A stretch of 32,837 bases of DNA. Origin: Nocardiopsis salina YIM 90010. Its GTDB lineage: Bacteria > Actinomycetota > Actinomycetes > Streptosporangiales > Streptosporangiaceae. Shown in pieces: positions 8,720 to 17,078 of the stretch. The position numbers and the translations under genes were made by a program. The notes beneath the pieces are model-generated. The model did no database searches and had not been told where the DNA came from. It worked only from the letters and a program-made list of their open reading frames with translations. Position 1 is the first letter of the stretch; each line of letters opens with the position of its first letter. The stretch spans positions 31,980 through 64,816 of the forward strand of contig NZ_ANBF01000205.1 of the NCBI RefSeq assembly GCF_000341025.1, written 5' to 3'.

Positions 8720-9133
8720 GGGGCGACCCCGGAGCGACGGCCGGATGTCGCGCCGGGCGGTCAGTGCCAGACCCCCGCACCAGGTACAGCACAGGGCACT
8801 GAAGCAACCGGTGGTAGCGGTCGCCGCCGCGCCCGGGGGAACCCGAGCAGGCCGTTCTCGGTGTCGCCGGACACTCAGCGCACCGCGCCCTGGGCGACGT
8901 CGATGAAACCCTCTTCGGCACTGGTCGATCCACACGTGCACGTCTGAGTCGTCAGCCCGTCAGCATAGGAACGCGGAGCACGGTCGGCCATGAGTACCAG
9001 TCATGTGATACACATCACTGCCTCTGTTGCGCAACTGCTCCGGCCGCAGGGGCAGGGGGCGGCCACGGGCAACAGTCGCCTCCGTCGCCGTGTGGAAGAG
9101 CGCGATGGGGGCCGGAAACGAAGGAGGGGGATC
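8720..9133. other. intergenic region without a convincing gene
   Basis: About 410 bp between uspA and csbD. No open frame here has a plausible start and recognisable protein. It contains a perfect 10-bp palindrome at 8934-8943 inside a 43-nt stretch (8926-8968) that recurs imperfectly at 11982-12024, and a CRP-like palindrome at 9004-9019. On the minus strand a short tail reading SAEEGFIDVAQGAVR then stop (about 8920-8879) may be the relic of a lost gene, which I could not identify. Confidence 0.5.
9004..9019. promoter_or_regulatory. CRP/GlxR-like binding site upstream of csbD
   Basis: TGTGA, six bases, then TCACT gives a near-perfect match to the CRP/GlxR consensus TGTGA-N6-TCACA. It lies 115 bp before the csbD start. 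Binding by a Crp-family protein is inferred from the motif only. Confidence 0.5.
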
Positions 9134-9346
9134 ATGAGCAAGGAAGAGAAGGGTCAGAGCAAGGTCGAGCAGGCCAAGGGCAAGCTCAAGGAGACCACCG
9201 GCAAGGTGACCGGTAACGAGAGCCTGGAGGGCGAAGGCCGGGCCGAACAGGCCAAGGGCAAGGTCCGTGAGGGGAAGGAGGACGTCAAGGACACCGTCCG
9301 TGGCGTCTCCGAGAACCTTCGGCCCGACGACGGGGACAAGGCCTGA
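9134..9346 (+). CDS. CsbD family stress protein
   Basis: A 70-aa, highly charged small protein: KVEQAKGKLKETTGKVTGNESLEGEGRAEQ is the CsbD signature, with a second AKGKVREGKEDVKD repeat. Family members are short helical general-stress proteins, sigma-B dependent in Bacillus; the molecular function is not known. ATG 9134 is preceded by GAAGGAGGGGG. An upstream in-frame extension to 8990 exists but its residues do not resemble the family. It ends just before a strong terminator and faces the sigma-factor gene, a likely regulator of this kind of gene. Confidence 0.93.
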   Translation: MSKEEKGQSKVEQAKGKLKETTGKVTGNESLEGEGRAEQAKGKVREGKEDVKDTVRGVSENLRPDDGDKA

Positions 9347-9364
9347 GCCCTCGGCCTTCGGCGT

Positions 9365-9395
9365 GCCGCGCCCCCGGGGGAACCGGGGGCGCGGC
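9365..9395. terminator. hairpin terminator after csbD
   Basis: A perfect 13-bp GC stem (9365-9377 with 9383-9395) with a five-base loop GGGAA, 18 bp after the csbD stop and 47 bp before the convergent sigma-factor stop. It probably ends transcription from both sides. Confidence 0.8.
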
Positions 9396-9441
9396 CACTG
9401 GGTGGCCTGCTCATTGAGCGGTCCGGCTCAGCAGAGAGCAC

Positions 9442-10278
9442 TCACGCCGGTGCCGGCTCCTCCTCGTCCTCCTCGAGAAGCTGTGAACGCAGCTGGTCCA
9501 GTGTGCTCCGCAGGACGCGGGAGACCTGCATCTGCGAACAGCCCAGCTCCTCGGCGATCTGTGTCTGGGTCATCTCGGTGAAGAAGCTCAGCACGACCAC
9601 CTTTCGCTGCCGGTCGGAGAGCTCGGCCAGGGATGCCCTCAGCGCCTGTTTGTCGACCACGGAATCGAGCTCGTGGTCGTTCGATCCCAGCCCGCTGCTG
9701 AGCGGCTCCTCCTCTCCTTCGCCGTCCATGCCCCGAGGGGTGTCGATGGACGCCGCCGAATAGGACTCCGAGGCGTTGAGCAGTTCCCCCGTCTCCTGGG
9801 TGTCCAGGCCGAAATGGGCGCCGATCTCGGACTGGCGGGGTGCACGGGCATGGATGCGGGTGAACTCCCCGACGAAGCGGTTGAGTTCCGCGCGGCGGTC
9901 GCGGACGGAACGCGGGGCATGCACGGCCCACACGGAGTCCCGGAAGTGGCGTTTGATCTCCCCGGACACCGTCGGCAGCAGATAGGACAGAAAACGCTTG
10001 TTGTACGAGGGGTCGAACCCCGAGATCGCCTTCATCAACCCTAGTTGGGCGATCTGGCACAATTCCTCGTGGTCGACCCCGCGGTTACGGAAGCGGGCCG
10101 CTTCTCGGTTCACGAGCGGCCGGTAGATCTGCACGAGCCTTTCGCGCAGTCGCCACGAGGTCTCGTCCTCGACCGGCAGCGCGCGCAACTCGAGGAGCAG
10201 GTCCTCTGCTTCGCCGCTCTCCTCGTGTTGATGCGGTGCGATTGCCGAGGCGTGGATTCGGTGCGCCATTTCGACCAC
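9442..10278 (-). CDS. SigB/SigF/SigG-family RNA polymerase sigma factor
   Basis: A 278-aa alternative sigma factor of the stress/sporulation group. Region 2 is visible at about 45-120 (LVQIYRPLVNREAARF, then DHEELCQIAQLGLMKAI and YLLPTVSGEIKRHFRD), region 3 at about 120-180, and region 4 helix-turn-helix at about 225-265 (MTQTQIAEELGCSQMQVSRVL). Start GTG 10278 has AGGA six bases upstream; ATG 10269 is too far from it. The tail is acidic (LLEEDEEEPAPA). No anti-sigma factor (RsbW) or anti-anti-sigma gene is adjacent, so control must come from elsewhere. CsbD and UspA next door are typical regulon members of such factors. Confidence 0.93.
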   Translation of the reverse strand: MVEMAHRIHASAIAPHQHEESGEAEDLLLELRALPVEDETSWRLRERLVQIYRPLVNREAARFRNRGVDHEELCQIAQLGLMKAISGFDPSYNKRFLSYLLPTVSGEIKRHFRDSVWAVHAPRSVRDRRAELNRFVGEFTRIHARAPRQSEIGAHFGLDTQETGELLNASESYSAASIDTPRGMDGEGEEEPLSSGLGSNDHELDSVVDKQALRASLAELSDRQRKVVVLSFFTEMTQTQIAEELGCSQMQVSRVLRSTLDQLRSQLLEEDEEEPAPA

Positions 10279-10621
10279 AACAAGTCCTCTCCAACCTTCT
10301 TCGCATACACGCGGTGAAGGTGGAACGCCGGAACGTAGGCAGTCAGGGGGGCTGAACGTTCCGTCATCGAGGGCCCGCTGTTGGACCTACTGGAGAAGCT
10401 GCCCGGGTCGAGCGTGTGCAAAACAGTCACGAAGTGTGCGAATTCAGGGCGGCATGCACATGAAGGGACGGCCGAGTGGGGGTTGGTTTACCGCACCCGA
10501 CCTGAGTTGCTCGCCGACCTAGGTTCGATCAAGCGCCCTGTTCGCGCTGCTACCCGAGGGCCTGCCCCGATATTCGTTCGTGTCGAGGATTTCTGGATCC
10601 CCCACCGCACCCGTTGGGCGC
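10279..10621. other. intergenic region between sigma-factor and ANTAR genes
   Basis: Upstream region of the sigma-factor gene and downstream of the GAF-ANTAR gene. I see no convincing gene, no clear SigB-type GTTT/GGGTA promoter pair, and no repeat. A short plus-strand open frame (10381-10689) runs antisense into the ANTAR gene and has no ribosome site or family resemblance. Confidence 0.5.
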
Positions 10622-11686
10622 TCATCGCGGCAGCGGGGACTCGCCCGTCTCGGCCAGGCGGCGGGCGACCTCGGAGAGTTTGGTGTTGAGGCGGTTGGAG
10701 GCTTCGCGGAGCTTGTCGAAGGCCTGCTCGGGTGTGAGCTTCTGGCGGGCCATGAGGATGCCCTTGGCCTGACCGATGACGTCGCGGCTCTCCAGGGCCC
10801 GCTCCAGGTTGGTGTTGCGCAGTTCCGCCTCGGCGAGCATCCGCGTCGAGGCGAGGGCCACCCCCGCGTGGGCCGCCAGGAGCATCCCGAGATCCCGGTC
10901 GCCGGGTTCGAAGGCGTGCGGGCCGCGCGCGTAGAAGGTCAGCGATCCCAGCCGCGGCAGCGCTTCGTCCGTGTCGGGGAACAGCCCCAGCGACAGGACC
11001 GACCGGCCGCCGAACTCGGCCGCGGCCCGGGCGAACCGCGGCCACCGCTTTTCCGTGCCCAGGTCGGCGCTGGCGGCGTAGGCACTCCCCGTGACGGACG
11101 CAGAGTCCAAGCAAGGACCCTCACCGTACTCGTACTGCATGTGGTCGAGCCGGTGGGCCAGGTCTCCCCGGAACGCCGCAGTGGTGAACTCGTCGCCGCG
11201 GCGGAGGGTCACGCTGACAGCGTCCCCCCGGATCACTTCCCCTGAGGCCAGGATCAGATGGTCGAGCACCCCGCCGAGGGACTCAGTGGTGAACAGCTGT
11301 CTCGACAGCTCGGCGAACCGGGACGCGAGCGGATAATCGGAATTGCCCCCCGACGACATCTCCTGCACGGTCTCGGCGAGCTCGGAGAGCCGGCGTGCGC
11401 GGTCGGACTCGCGCTCGCGGCGCAGACACGCGCGCTCTGCCCTGCGCTGTTCCCGGGAAGCGGCCTCGGACTCGTCGATCAGGCCGTTCGCGCCCAGCCA
11501 CGCGTCCGCCTCGGCCTCACGTTCGTCGGCCGCGGCCTCGCGCGCGTCGGCATCCGCCTCACGTGCGTAGAGGTCTTCTTCGCGGGCGGAAAGCGAGAAC
11601 TCACGCCGTTCGTTGTCCCACGCCTGGTGCACCGCGGGATCCTGCTTTCTCGGGGGCGTCCCGTCCGACCATTCACTGCCGACCAT
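10622..11686 (-). CDS. GAF and ANTAR domain protein (RNA-binding antiterminator)
   Basis: A 354-aa predicted sensor-antiterminator. Residues 20-110 are a highly charged Ala/Arg/Asp/Glu-rich helix likely to form a coiled coil (AREADADAREAAADERE). A GAF sensor domain follows at about 120-275 (EGPCLDSASVTG, then GLFPDTDEALPRLGSLTFYA). The C-terminal ANTAR domain at about 285-345 has the canonical IGQAKGILMARQKLTPEQAFDKL. ANTAR domains bind paired RNA hairpins and stop transcription termination. The start ATG 11686 has AGGTGGG about seven bases upstream; the frame continues further but without family-like residues. The neighbouring sigma factor suggests a stress role; signal and target RNAs are unknown. 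Confidence 0.9.
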   Translation of the reverse strand: MVGSEWSDGTPPRKQDPAVHQAWDNERREFSLSAREEDLYAREADADAREAAADEREAEADAWLGANGLIDESEAASREQRRAERACLRRERESDRARRLSELAETVQEMSSGGNSDYPLASRFAELSRQLFTTESLGGVLDHLILASGEVIRGDAVSVTLRRGDEFTTAAFRGDLAHRLDHMQYEYGEGPCLDSASVTGSAYAASADLGTEKRWPRFARAAAEFGGRSVLSLGLFPDTDEALPRLGSLTFYARGPHAFEPGDRDLGMLLAAHAGVALASTRMLAEAELRNTNLERALESRDVIGQAKGILMARQKLTPEQAFDKLREASNRLNTKLSEVARRLAETGESPLPR

Positions 11687-11815
11687 CCGTGGCCCACCTG
11701 TCCGTTCCCCGCCTTCGAACTGCGTGTTCCAGCGTAGCCGCCTCCTCGGGCGAAACCTCTCGTCCCTGCGAGCGGCCGGGTTAGACAACATCGGCCAGGC
11801 CGACCGTCGAGGAGC

Positions 11816-12063
11816 CGCCACCACCGGTACCCACCTGGTGAAGGGCTCGATCACACACGGAGGACGTGGTCGTGACGGAACCTTCTCGTGGGTCACGCCC
11901 GGTGACCATCGCCGATGTGCTGATGCTCGTCGGCATCGCCGCGGTGGTGTCCTGCTCACACGTGTGTGCGCTCGCCCTGCGCGACCCACACGTGCACGCC
12001 GGAGTGGTCATCCGGTCAGAGCAGGGGCACCGATCCGCGCCGGCCGGGTTCGCAGGTACATGA
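11816..12063 (+). pseudogene. decayed 5' fragment of a DUF2637 gene
   Basis: From 11816 to about 11985 this DNA is a diverged copy of 19504-19675, covering the upstream region, ribosome site and first ~40 codons of the DUF2637 gene. The residual frame reads VTEPSRGSRPVTIADVLMLVGIAAVVSCSH, against VMEPSRRSRAVTIATVLMLAGIAAVVSYSH in the intact gene. After about 11985 the similarity stops, and the frame ends at 12063 after unrelated residues, so about 200 codons are missing. Homology starts at the right arm of the 30-bp palindrome seen in the intact copy. It is a remnant of an earlier or duplicated mobile element. Confidence 0.8.
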
Positions 12064-12084
12064 GACGCGGTCCGCCGGGCGTGG

Positions 12085-12733
12085 TCAGCGGAGTTCCTTC
12101 TCGACGCATTCCAGCATGCTGTCGATCCCCTGGACCAGGTGGCGCAGTTCGCCGTCCTGCGCAACGAGCGGCGGGCTGACCATGAGCATGGTGCCGCCGC
12201 GGTCGTCGCCGCGGAGAGAGACCCCCGTCCTTTCGAACGCGGCGGGCAGGGTCTCGCGGAGCACCTTCAGGTGCTGGTCTCGGGTGAGCTCCCGGGCGTC
12301 GGCACGGTCTGCCATGAGCTCCAGGGCGTAGAAGTAGCCGGTACCCCGGACGTCCTTCACACAGTTGTGGGTGTCCATGAGCCCTTCCAGGTCCGCCTTC
12401 AGACCTGGGCCGCGTTCCCGCACGTTTTCGAGGACGTCCTCGTCCCGCATGGCGGAGATGTTCGCATGCGCCACGGCTGTGGAGACCGGATGCCCGCCCC
12501 AGGTCGCTCCGTGGGTGAAGACGCCGCCCTGTTCGGAGTCGTAGAGGGCCTCTACCAGCGGGCTCCTCGCGATCATGCCGCCCAGGGGCGCATAGCCCGA
12601 GGTGGAGCCCTTGGCGAAGGTGATCAGATCGGGCACCACGCCGGTCAGGCCTTCGCCGAACCAGTGGCCCAGCCGCCCGAAGGAGCAGATCACCTCGTCC
12701 GAGATCAGGAGGATCCTGTACTTGTCGGGATGG
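12085..12733 (-). pseudogene. class III aminotransferase, C-terminal fragment (5' end lost)
   Basis: About 215 residues of a PLP-dependent class III (omega-amino acid:pyruvate type) aminotransferase, whose family length is near 450. The fragment begins DKYRILLISDEVICSFGRLG, the large-domain strand with the cofactor aspartate. It keeps the PLP lysine in TFAKGSTSGYAPLGG, the THGATWGGHP segment, and a normal C-terminus ending in ECVEKELR. Upstream of DKY the frame is open but the residues are not family-like; they are the antisense of the CobT-like fragment. The N-terminal half is therefore missing, and the enzyme should be inactive. Its neighbours (permease, Pta, sulfate/sulfite exporter) fit a taurine:pyruvate aminotransferase, which is an inference. 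Confidence 0.85.
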
Positions 12734-13648
12734 GACCGGACCGTTGCGGCCGCGGACCTGTTCCGTCCCTCCCAACTGCGCGGGCTGCGTGCCCAGCTCA
12801 ACGATGCGCAGCAGGAGGCCCGGCTGAACCACCGGAACTTCGCCCGGCGGCTCGAACGTCTTGTGTCCGAACCGAAGCCGGCCGACTGGGGCCCGGACCA
12901 GGAGGAGGGGGTGGTCGACGCCGGACGCTTGGCCCGACTCGTCACCTCGGCGTCGACGGCCACGATCTTTCGCTCTCAGGAGAACTCCCCCCGGGCAAGC
13001 CTGGCTCTGACGTTGCTGCTGGACTGTTCCGGTTCGATGCGCCGCTTCCAGGTACCGGTGGTCTGCGCCGCCGATCTGTTCGCTCGATCGTGTGACCTGG
13101 TGGGTGTTCCGGTCGAGGTGCTCGGCTTCACCACCCGATCGTGGAACGGCGGTTGGATGCGCAAGGTGTGGAAGAGCGCGGGTTCGCCTCCGGGGGTCGG
13201 TCGGATCGCCGAGCGCGAGCACATCGTGGTGAAGCCGTTCGATGCGGTCCATCGGAGCAGGCGCAGCTCCTTCGCGGCCCTGCTGAGGGGGGATCTGTAC
13301 AGGGAAGGCCTGGACGGGGAGGCACTGGACTGGGCCTGTGCCCGTGCTGCGCGGCAGGACGTTCGACGGCGTGTGGTCGTGGTGGTGACCGACGGCTCGC
13401 CGTCGGAGTCCGCCACGGCCGCAGCCAACGACGAGGAGTACTTGAGCGCGCACCTGCGCCAGAAGGTGGACCGCTGGTCCGCCACGGGAGAGCTCGAGGT
13501 CGCCGGCCTCGGTCTCGGTCTCGGTCTCGACCTGAGTCCGTTCTACCGCCGTTTCAGGACGGTCGACGTGGAAGCGGAGGGGGCGCCGGGGATTCTCGAC
13601 GGTCCTCTCCTTACTGGCCCAGCGGACTTCTCGGGGTGTGTGAGCTGA
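12734..13648 (+). pseudogene. CobT-like VWA protein, C-terminal fragment (5' end lost)
   Basis: About 300 residues matching the C-terminal VWA part of cobaltochelatase CobT. Visible are the MIDAS motif LLLDCSGSM, VEVLGFTTRSWNGG, a DGEALDWAC helix, VVVVTDGSPSES and FYRRFRTVDVEAE at the end. CobT proteins are around 600 aa; the N-terminal half is missing. Upstream codons are the antisense of the aminotransferase fragment and no start with a ribosome site is visible at the junction. No other cobalt-chelatase or cobalamin gene is nearby. It may be a dead fragment or, less likely, a truncated expressed protein. A hexamer repeat encodes GLGLGLGL at about 13506-13531. Confidence 0.8.
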
Positions 13649-13737
13649 GCAATGAATACCGGTGCTTTCCGGGCGCATTGTGGACCCATCGTCAAGACAT
13701 CAACTGGATCTCCAATCCCCAGCGTGGGGTCAGTAGC

Positions 13738-13773
13738 GTGACGCGGAAAGAACATGATCTGCGTCACATCATG
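13738..13773. promoter_or_regulatory. nested inverted repeats upstream of the APC permease
   Basis: Two interleaved inverted repeats lie 20-55 bp before the permease start: GTGACGC (13738-13744) with GCGTCAC (13761-13767), and CATGAT (13753-13758) with ATCATG (13768-13773). Position and symmetry suggest an operator for a dimeric regulator. Which regulator is unknown; the LysR protein at 17058-18005 is one candidate. Confidence 0.45.
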
Positions 13774-13792
13774 CTGGAAGCAGGGAGTTCCG

Positions 13793-15340
13793 ATGGATCC
13801 TCAAGATCTCGAGGCCCGTTCCGCGGTGAACAGTCCCCCGTCCGCAACTGACCGCCCTCCGGCGAAATTCGGGAACACCGGTGAACCGGCCAGGTTGCAG
13901 AAGAGCCTCAAACCGCACTGGGTGATGTCCATTGCCTTGGGATCCGCTGTGGGTTGGGGTGCGTTCGTTCTCCCGGTGGACTGGATGGGCACTGCGGGCC
14001 CGCTCGGAGCGCTGCTGGGGCTCGCCGTCGGCGGCCTGCTGATGGTCCTCATCGGTGTCAGCTACGGATTCCTGACCAGGACGTTCCCGGTGTCAGGGGG
14101 TGCCTTCGCCTACACGCTGGTCGGTTTCGGACGCAACCACGCCTTTGTCTGTGCCTGGTTCATGACCCTCGGATACACGTCCATCGTGGCTCTGAACGCC
14201 TCGGCCCTGGCGCTCCTGGGACGGCGGATCTTCCCCGGGGTGGTCGAACAGGGCTATCTCTACGAGGTCGCCGGCTGGGGTGTCTATCTGGGTGAGGTCG
14301 TCGTGGCCTCGGTCGCCCTGCTGGTATTCGCAGTTGTCAATATTCGAGGGGCCAGCGTCTCCGGGCGCTTCCAGTTCGTCTTCTGCGTGGTGATGGTCTC
14401 GGCGGTGCTGATCATCCTCATCGGGGTTCTCCTGTCCCCGCAAGGCGGGTTGAGCAACGTCGATCCGCTCTTCGCGCCGGAAACCGCTCCGGTGGCAGGG
14501 GTGTTGGCGATCGTGGCCATTGCCCCCTGGGCCTATATCGGGTTCGACAATATCCCGCAGTCGGCCGAAGAGTTCGATTTCCCGGAGAAGAAGGCCGGCC
14601 GCCTCATCATCTGGTCGCTCCTCGCGGCGATGGCTCTGTACTGCGCGATGATCCTCGCCACCGCATCGGCTCGGCCCTGGCAGGAACTGCTGGGTGAGAA
14701 CAGGGTGTGGGCGACGGCGGACGCCGTCACCGGTTCGATGGGCATCACCGGGCTGATCGTGCTGTGCGTTGCCGTGTCCATGGGCATAGCAACCGGCCTG
14801 AACGGCTTCTTCGTCGCGGGTTCGCGGGTGCTGCTGGCCATGGGGAGGGCGCAGATCGTCCCGAGCGCCTTTCAGTACGTGCACCCTCGCCACGGCACCC
14901 CGTATGTGGGGATCCTGTTCATCCTGGCCTTCTGCCTGGTGGCCCCCTGGGCCGGCCGGACCGCACTGGAGTGGATCGTGGACATGGCCTCGATCGGCTT
15001 CACCTTCGCGTTCCTGTACACCTGCCTGTGTGCGTACAAGGCGTTCCGTTGGAGCGGCCAGGAGGAACCCGAAGGAATCGAAGGGTCCTGCTCCTCCTGG
15101 CGCAAGCTGACGGCCGGGGCCGGTGTCCTCGTCGCCGTCGCCTTCATCGCCCTGTTGCTCGCCCCGGGCTCACCCGCCCAGCTCTCGACCCCCTCCATGA
15201 TCGCCATGGGCATCTGGATCATGGTCGGGCTGGTCTTCTATCTGATGCGTTACCGACACAGCACGACCGTCCGCGACGAGGACATGGACCGGGCCGTTTT
15301 GAACCGCCCGCGCCCCGCCCACATGCGACGGGGGGACTGA
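13793..15340 (+). CDS. APC-superfamily amino acid / amine permease
   Basis: A 515-aa cytoplasmic-membrane importer with about 12 membrane helices. The first helix carries the APC substrate-site glycine motif in ALGSAVGWGAFVLP, and helix 6 reads IAPWAYIGFDNIPQ. A polar ~45-residue N-terminus precedes it. ATG 13793 follows AGGGAG; the same frame is open further upstream without a better start. The stop is four bases before the Pta start, so the two are one operon. Substrate is not readable from sequence. The Pta, YeiH-type exporter and aminotransferase fragment nearby make an amino-sulfonate such as taurine, or another amine degraded to acetyl phosphate, a reasonable guess. Confidence 0.88.
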   Translation: MDPQDLEARSAVNSPPSATDRPPAKFGNTGEPARLQKSLKPHWVMSIALGSAVGWGAFVLPVDWMGTAGPLGALLGLAVGGLLMVLIGVSYGFLTRTFPVSGGAFAYTLVGFGRNHAFVCAWFMTLGYTSIVALNASALALLGRRIFPGVVEQGYLYEVAGWGVYLGEVVVASVALLVFAVVNIRGASVSGRFQFVFCVVMVSAVLIILIGVLLSPQGGLSNVDPLFAPETAPVAGVLAIVAIAPWAYIGFDNIPQSAEEFDFPEKKAGRLIIWSLLAAMALYCAMILATASARPWQELLGENRVWATADAVTGSMGITGLIVLCVAVSMGIATGLNGFFVAGSRVLLAMGRAQIVPSAFQYVHPRHGTPYVGILFILAFCLVAPWAGRTALEWIVDMASIGFTFAFLYTCLCAYKAFRWSGQEEPEGIEGSCSSWRKLTAGAGVLVAVAFIALLLAPGSPAQLSTPSMIAMGIWIMVGLVFYLMRYRHSTTVRDEDMDRAVLNRPRPAHMRRGD

Positions 15341-15344
15341 ACCG

Positions 15345-17078
15345 ATGGTGGCAGGGATTCTGGTGGCGACCACCGCGTCGGACCCCCGACCGTCGCAGTC
15401 GGTTCTCGAACTGGCGCACGCAATGTTGGCGCAGGAACGGAAGGTCGCCTACGTCAGGCCGTTCTTCGAGAGAAGCGACCCGGACAGCGATCCGGCGGTG
15501 CGCCGTATGCGGGAGCTCCTGGGGGGAGACCCGCGTCGAGCGCGGGCGGCGCTGTGCGTGTCGGAGGCCGACCGGCTCATCGCCGAGGGCTTTCAGGACG
15601 AGGTTCAGCGAAGGTGTATGCGCCTCGTCGATCCCCTCGTGGCGGAAGGGGCCGTGGTTCTCGTCGAGGTTCCGGGGAGGCAGGACCGCGTCGGCTCGAC
15701 GGCTCTGGAGACTGCGGCCGCTCTGGCACAGAACCTGGGATTTTCCGTCGCAGCGCACGTCGAAGATGCCGACGGTGGCCCCGACGAGTTGCTGAGCAGG
15801 GCGGAGTCGGTCGTCTCGGATCTGCACAGGGCCGGTGCCGTTGTCGGTGCGGTGCTGTTCACAGGTGCGTCAGGGGTGCTCTCGGAAGCCGAGGCCGGAT
15901 CGTCGCCCGCCCTCGGGGGACTGGCAGCAGTCCGGATGCTTCCAGCGGTCCTTCCGGAGGATGGAGCAGCAGGGCAGAAGGCGGTGCGCGGTGCGGACGC
16001 CGGCCTGGCGAGTGCGGTCGAAGCGCTGCTGGGGAGTGAGCAGCCGGGAACCACAGCGCTGCGGTTCCTCCACGACCTGGCTGCGCGGGCCGCGTCCGGT
16101 CGGCGCCGCATCGTCCTCCCGGAAGGCGAGGACCCGAGGATCCTGCGTGCGACGTCCGCCCTGCGTCGCATGGACGTCTGTGACCTGGTGCTCCTGGGAA
16201 ACCGGAACGAGGTGCATCAGCTGGCTGCCGCAGAAGGGGTGGAGCTCGACGGGGTCGAAGTGGTGGACCCGGGGGATTGCGAGCGCAGGGAACGCTACGC
16301 CCGGCGCCATGCCGTGCTCCGGGCCCACAAGGGCGCGGGACTCGAACACAGCCTGGAACTCATGGGCCGCCGGGCCTACTTCGGCACCATCATGATGGTC
16401 CATCTCGGGGAGGCCGACGGGATGGTCTCAGGGGCCGCACACACCACAGCCGACACGATACGCCCGGCCTTGGAGGTCGTCCGTACCGATCCCGGGGTCT
16501 CGATCGTCTCGTCCGTGTTCCTCATGTTGGTGGCCAACCGGGTGCTCGTCTTCGGGGACTGCGCTGTCAACCCCGAGCCGACGGCCGAACACCTGGTGGA
16601 CATCGCCTACGCTTCGGCCCTCACCGCTCGGAGGTTCGGCGTGGAACAGCGTGTAGCCCTGTTGTCCTACTCCAGTGGAACATCCGGTGCGGGGGCGAGT
16701 GTGGACAAGGTCAGGACGGCGGTCGCACTGCTGCGCGAGAAACACCCGGAACTCACCGTGGACGGCCCGCTGCAGTACGATGCGGCGGTCAACCCGGGCA
16801 TCGCCGCGAGCAAGTACCCGGGATCCGAGGTCGCAGGGGAGGCGACCGTGATGGTCTTCCCCAGCCTGGACGCGGGCAACATCGGTTACAAGGCCGTCCA
16901 GCAGTGTTCGGGCGCGGTGGCCATCGGGCCGATCCTGCAAGGACTGGACCAGCCGATAAACGATCTCTCCCGGGGCTGCACCGTGCAGGACGTCGTCAAC
17001 ACGGTGCTCATCACCGCAGTCCAGGCCCAGACCCGACCGGCCGTTCCTGTTCGGCGGTCAGAAGTGGTCGGTCCGTAG
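15345..17078 (+). CDS. pta: phosphate acetyltransferase
   Basis: A 577-aa phosphotransacetylase that interconverts acetyl phosphate and acetyl-CoA. The catalytic PTA_PTB domain occupies about 240-570 (RRRIVLPEGEDPRILRA, then MVSGAAHTTADTIRPAL, LLSYSSGTSGAGASVDKV and PSLDAGNIGYKAVQQ). The N-terminal part resembles the P-loop-like domain of long Pta proteins (GILVATTASDPRPSQSVLELA), but the glycine/lysine-rich P-loop is gone and the protein is about 120 residues shorter than the ~700-aa form, probably lacking the DRTGG module. It starts four bases after the permease stop, and its last 21 bases overlap the end of the convergent LysR gene. No acetate kinase is adjacent, which favours use in a dissimilation pathway that makes acetyl phosphate. 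Confidence 0.92.
   Translation: MVAGILVATTASDPRPSQSVLELAHAMLAQERKVAYVRPFFERSDPDSDPAVRRMRELLGGDPRRARAALCVSEADRLIAEGFQDEVQRRCMRLVDPLVAEGAVVLVEVPGRQDRVGSTALETAAALAQNLGFSVAAHVEDADGGPDELLSRAESVVSDLHRAGAVVGAVLFTGASGVLSEAEAGSSPALGGLAAVRMLPAVLPEDGAAGQKAVRGADAGLASAVEALLGSEQPGTTALRFLHDLAARAASGRRRIVLPEGEDPRILRATSALRRMDVCDLVLLGNRNEVHQLAAAEGVELDGVEVVDPGDCERRERYARRHAVLRAHKGAGLEHSLELMGRRAYFGTIMMVHLGEADGMVSGAAHTTADTIRPALEVVRTDPGVSIVSSVFLMLVANRVLVFGDCAVNPEPTAEHLVDIAYASALTARRFGVEQRVALLSYSSGTSGAGASVDKVRTAVALLREKHPELTVDGPLQYDAAVNPGIAASKYPGSEVAGEATVMVFPSLDAGNIGYKAVQQCSGAVAIGPILQGLDQPINDLSRGCTVQDVVNTVLITAVQAQTRPAVPVRRSEVVGP

Noticed and set aside
10381-10689. 102-codon plus-strand frame upstream of the sigma-factor gene
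   Set aside because: No ribosome site, overlaps the 3' end of the ANTAR gene in antisense, no recognisable domain.
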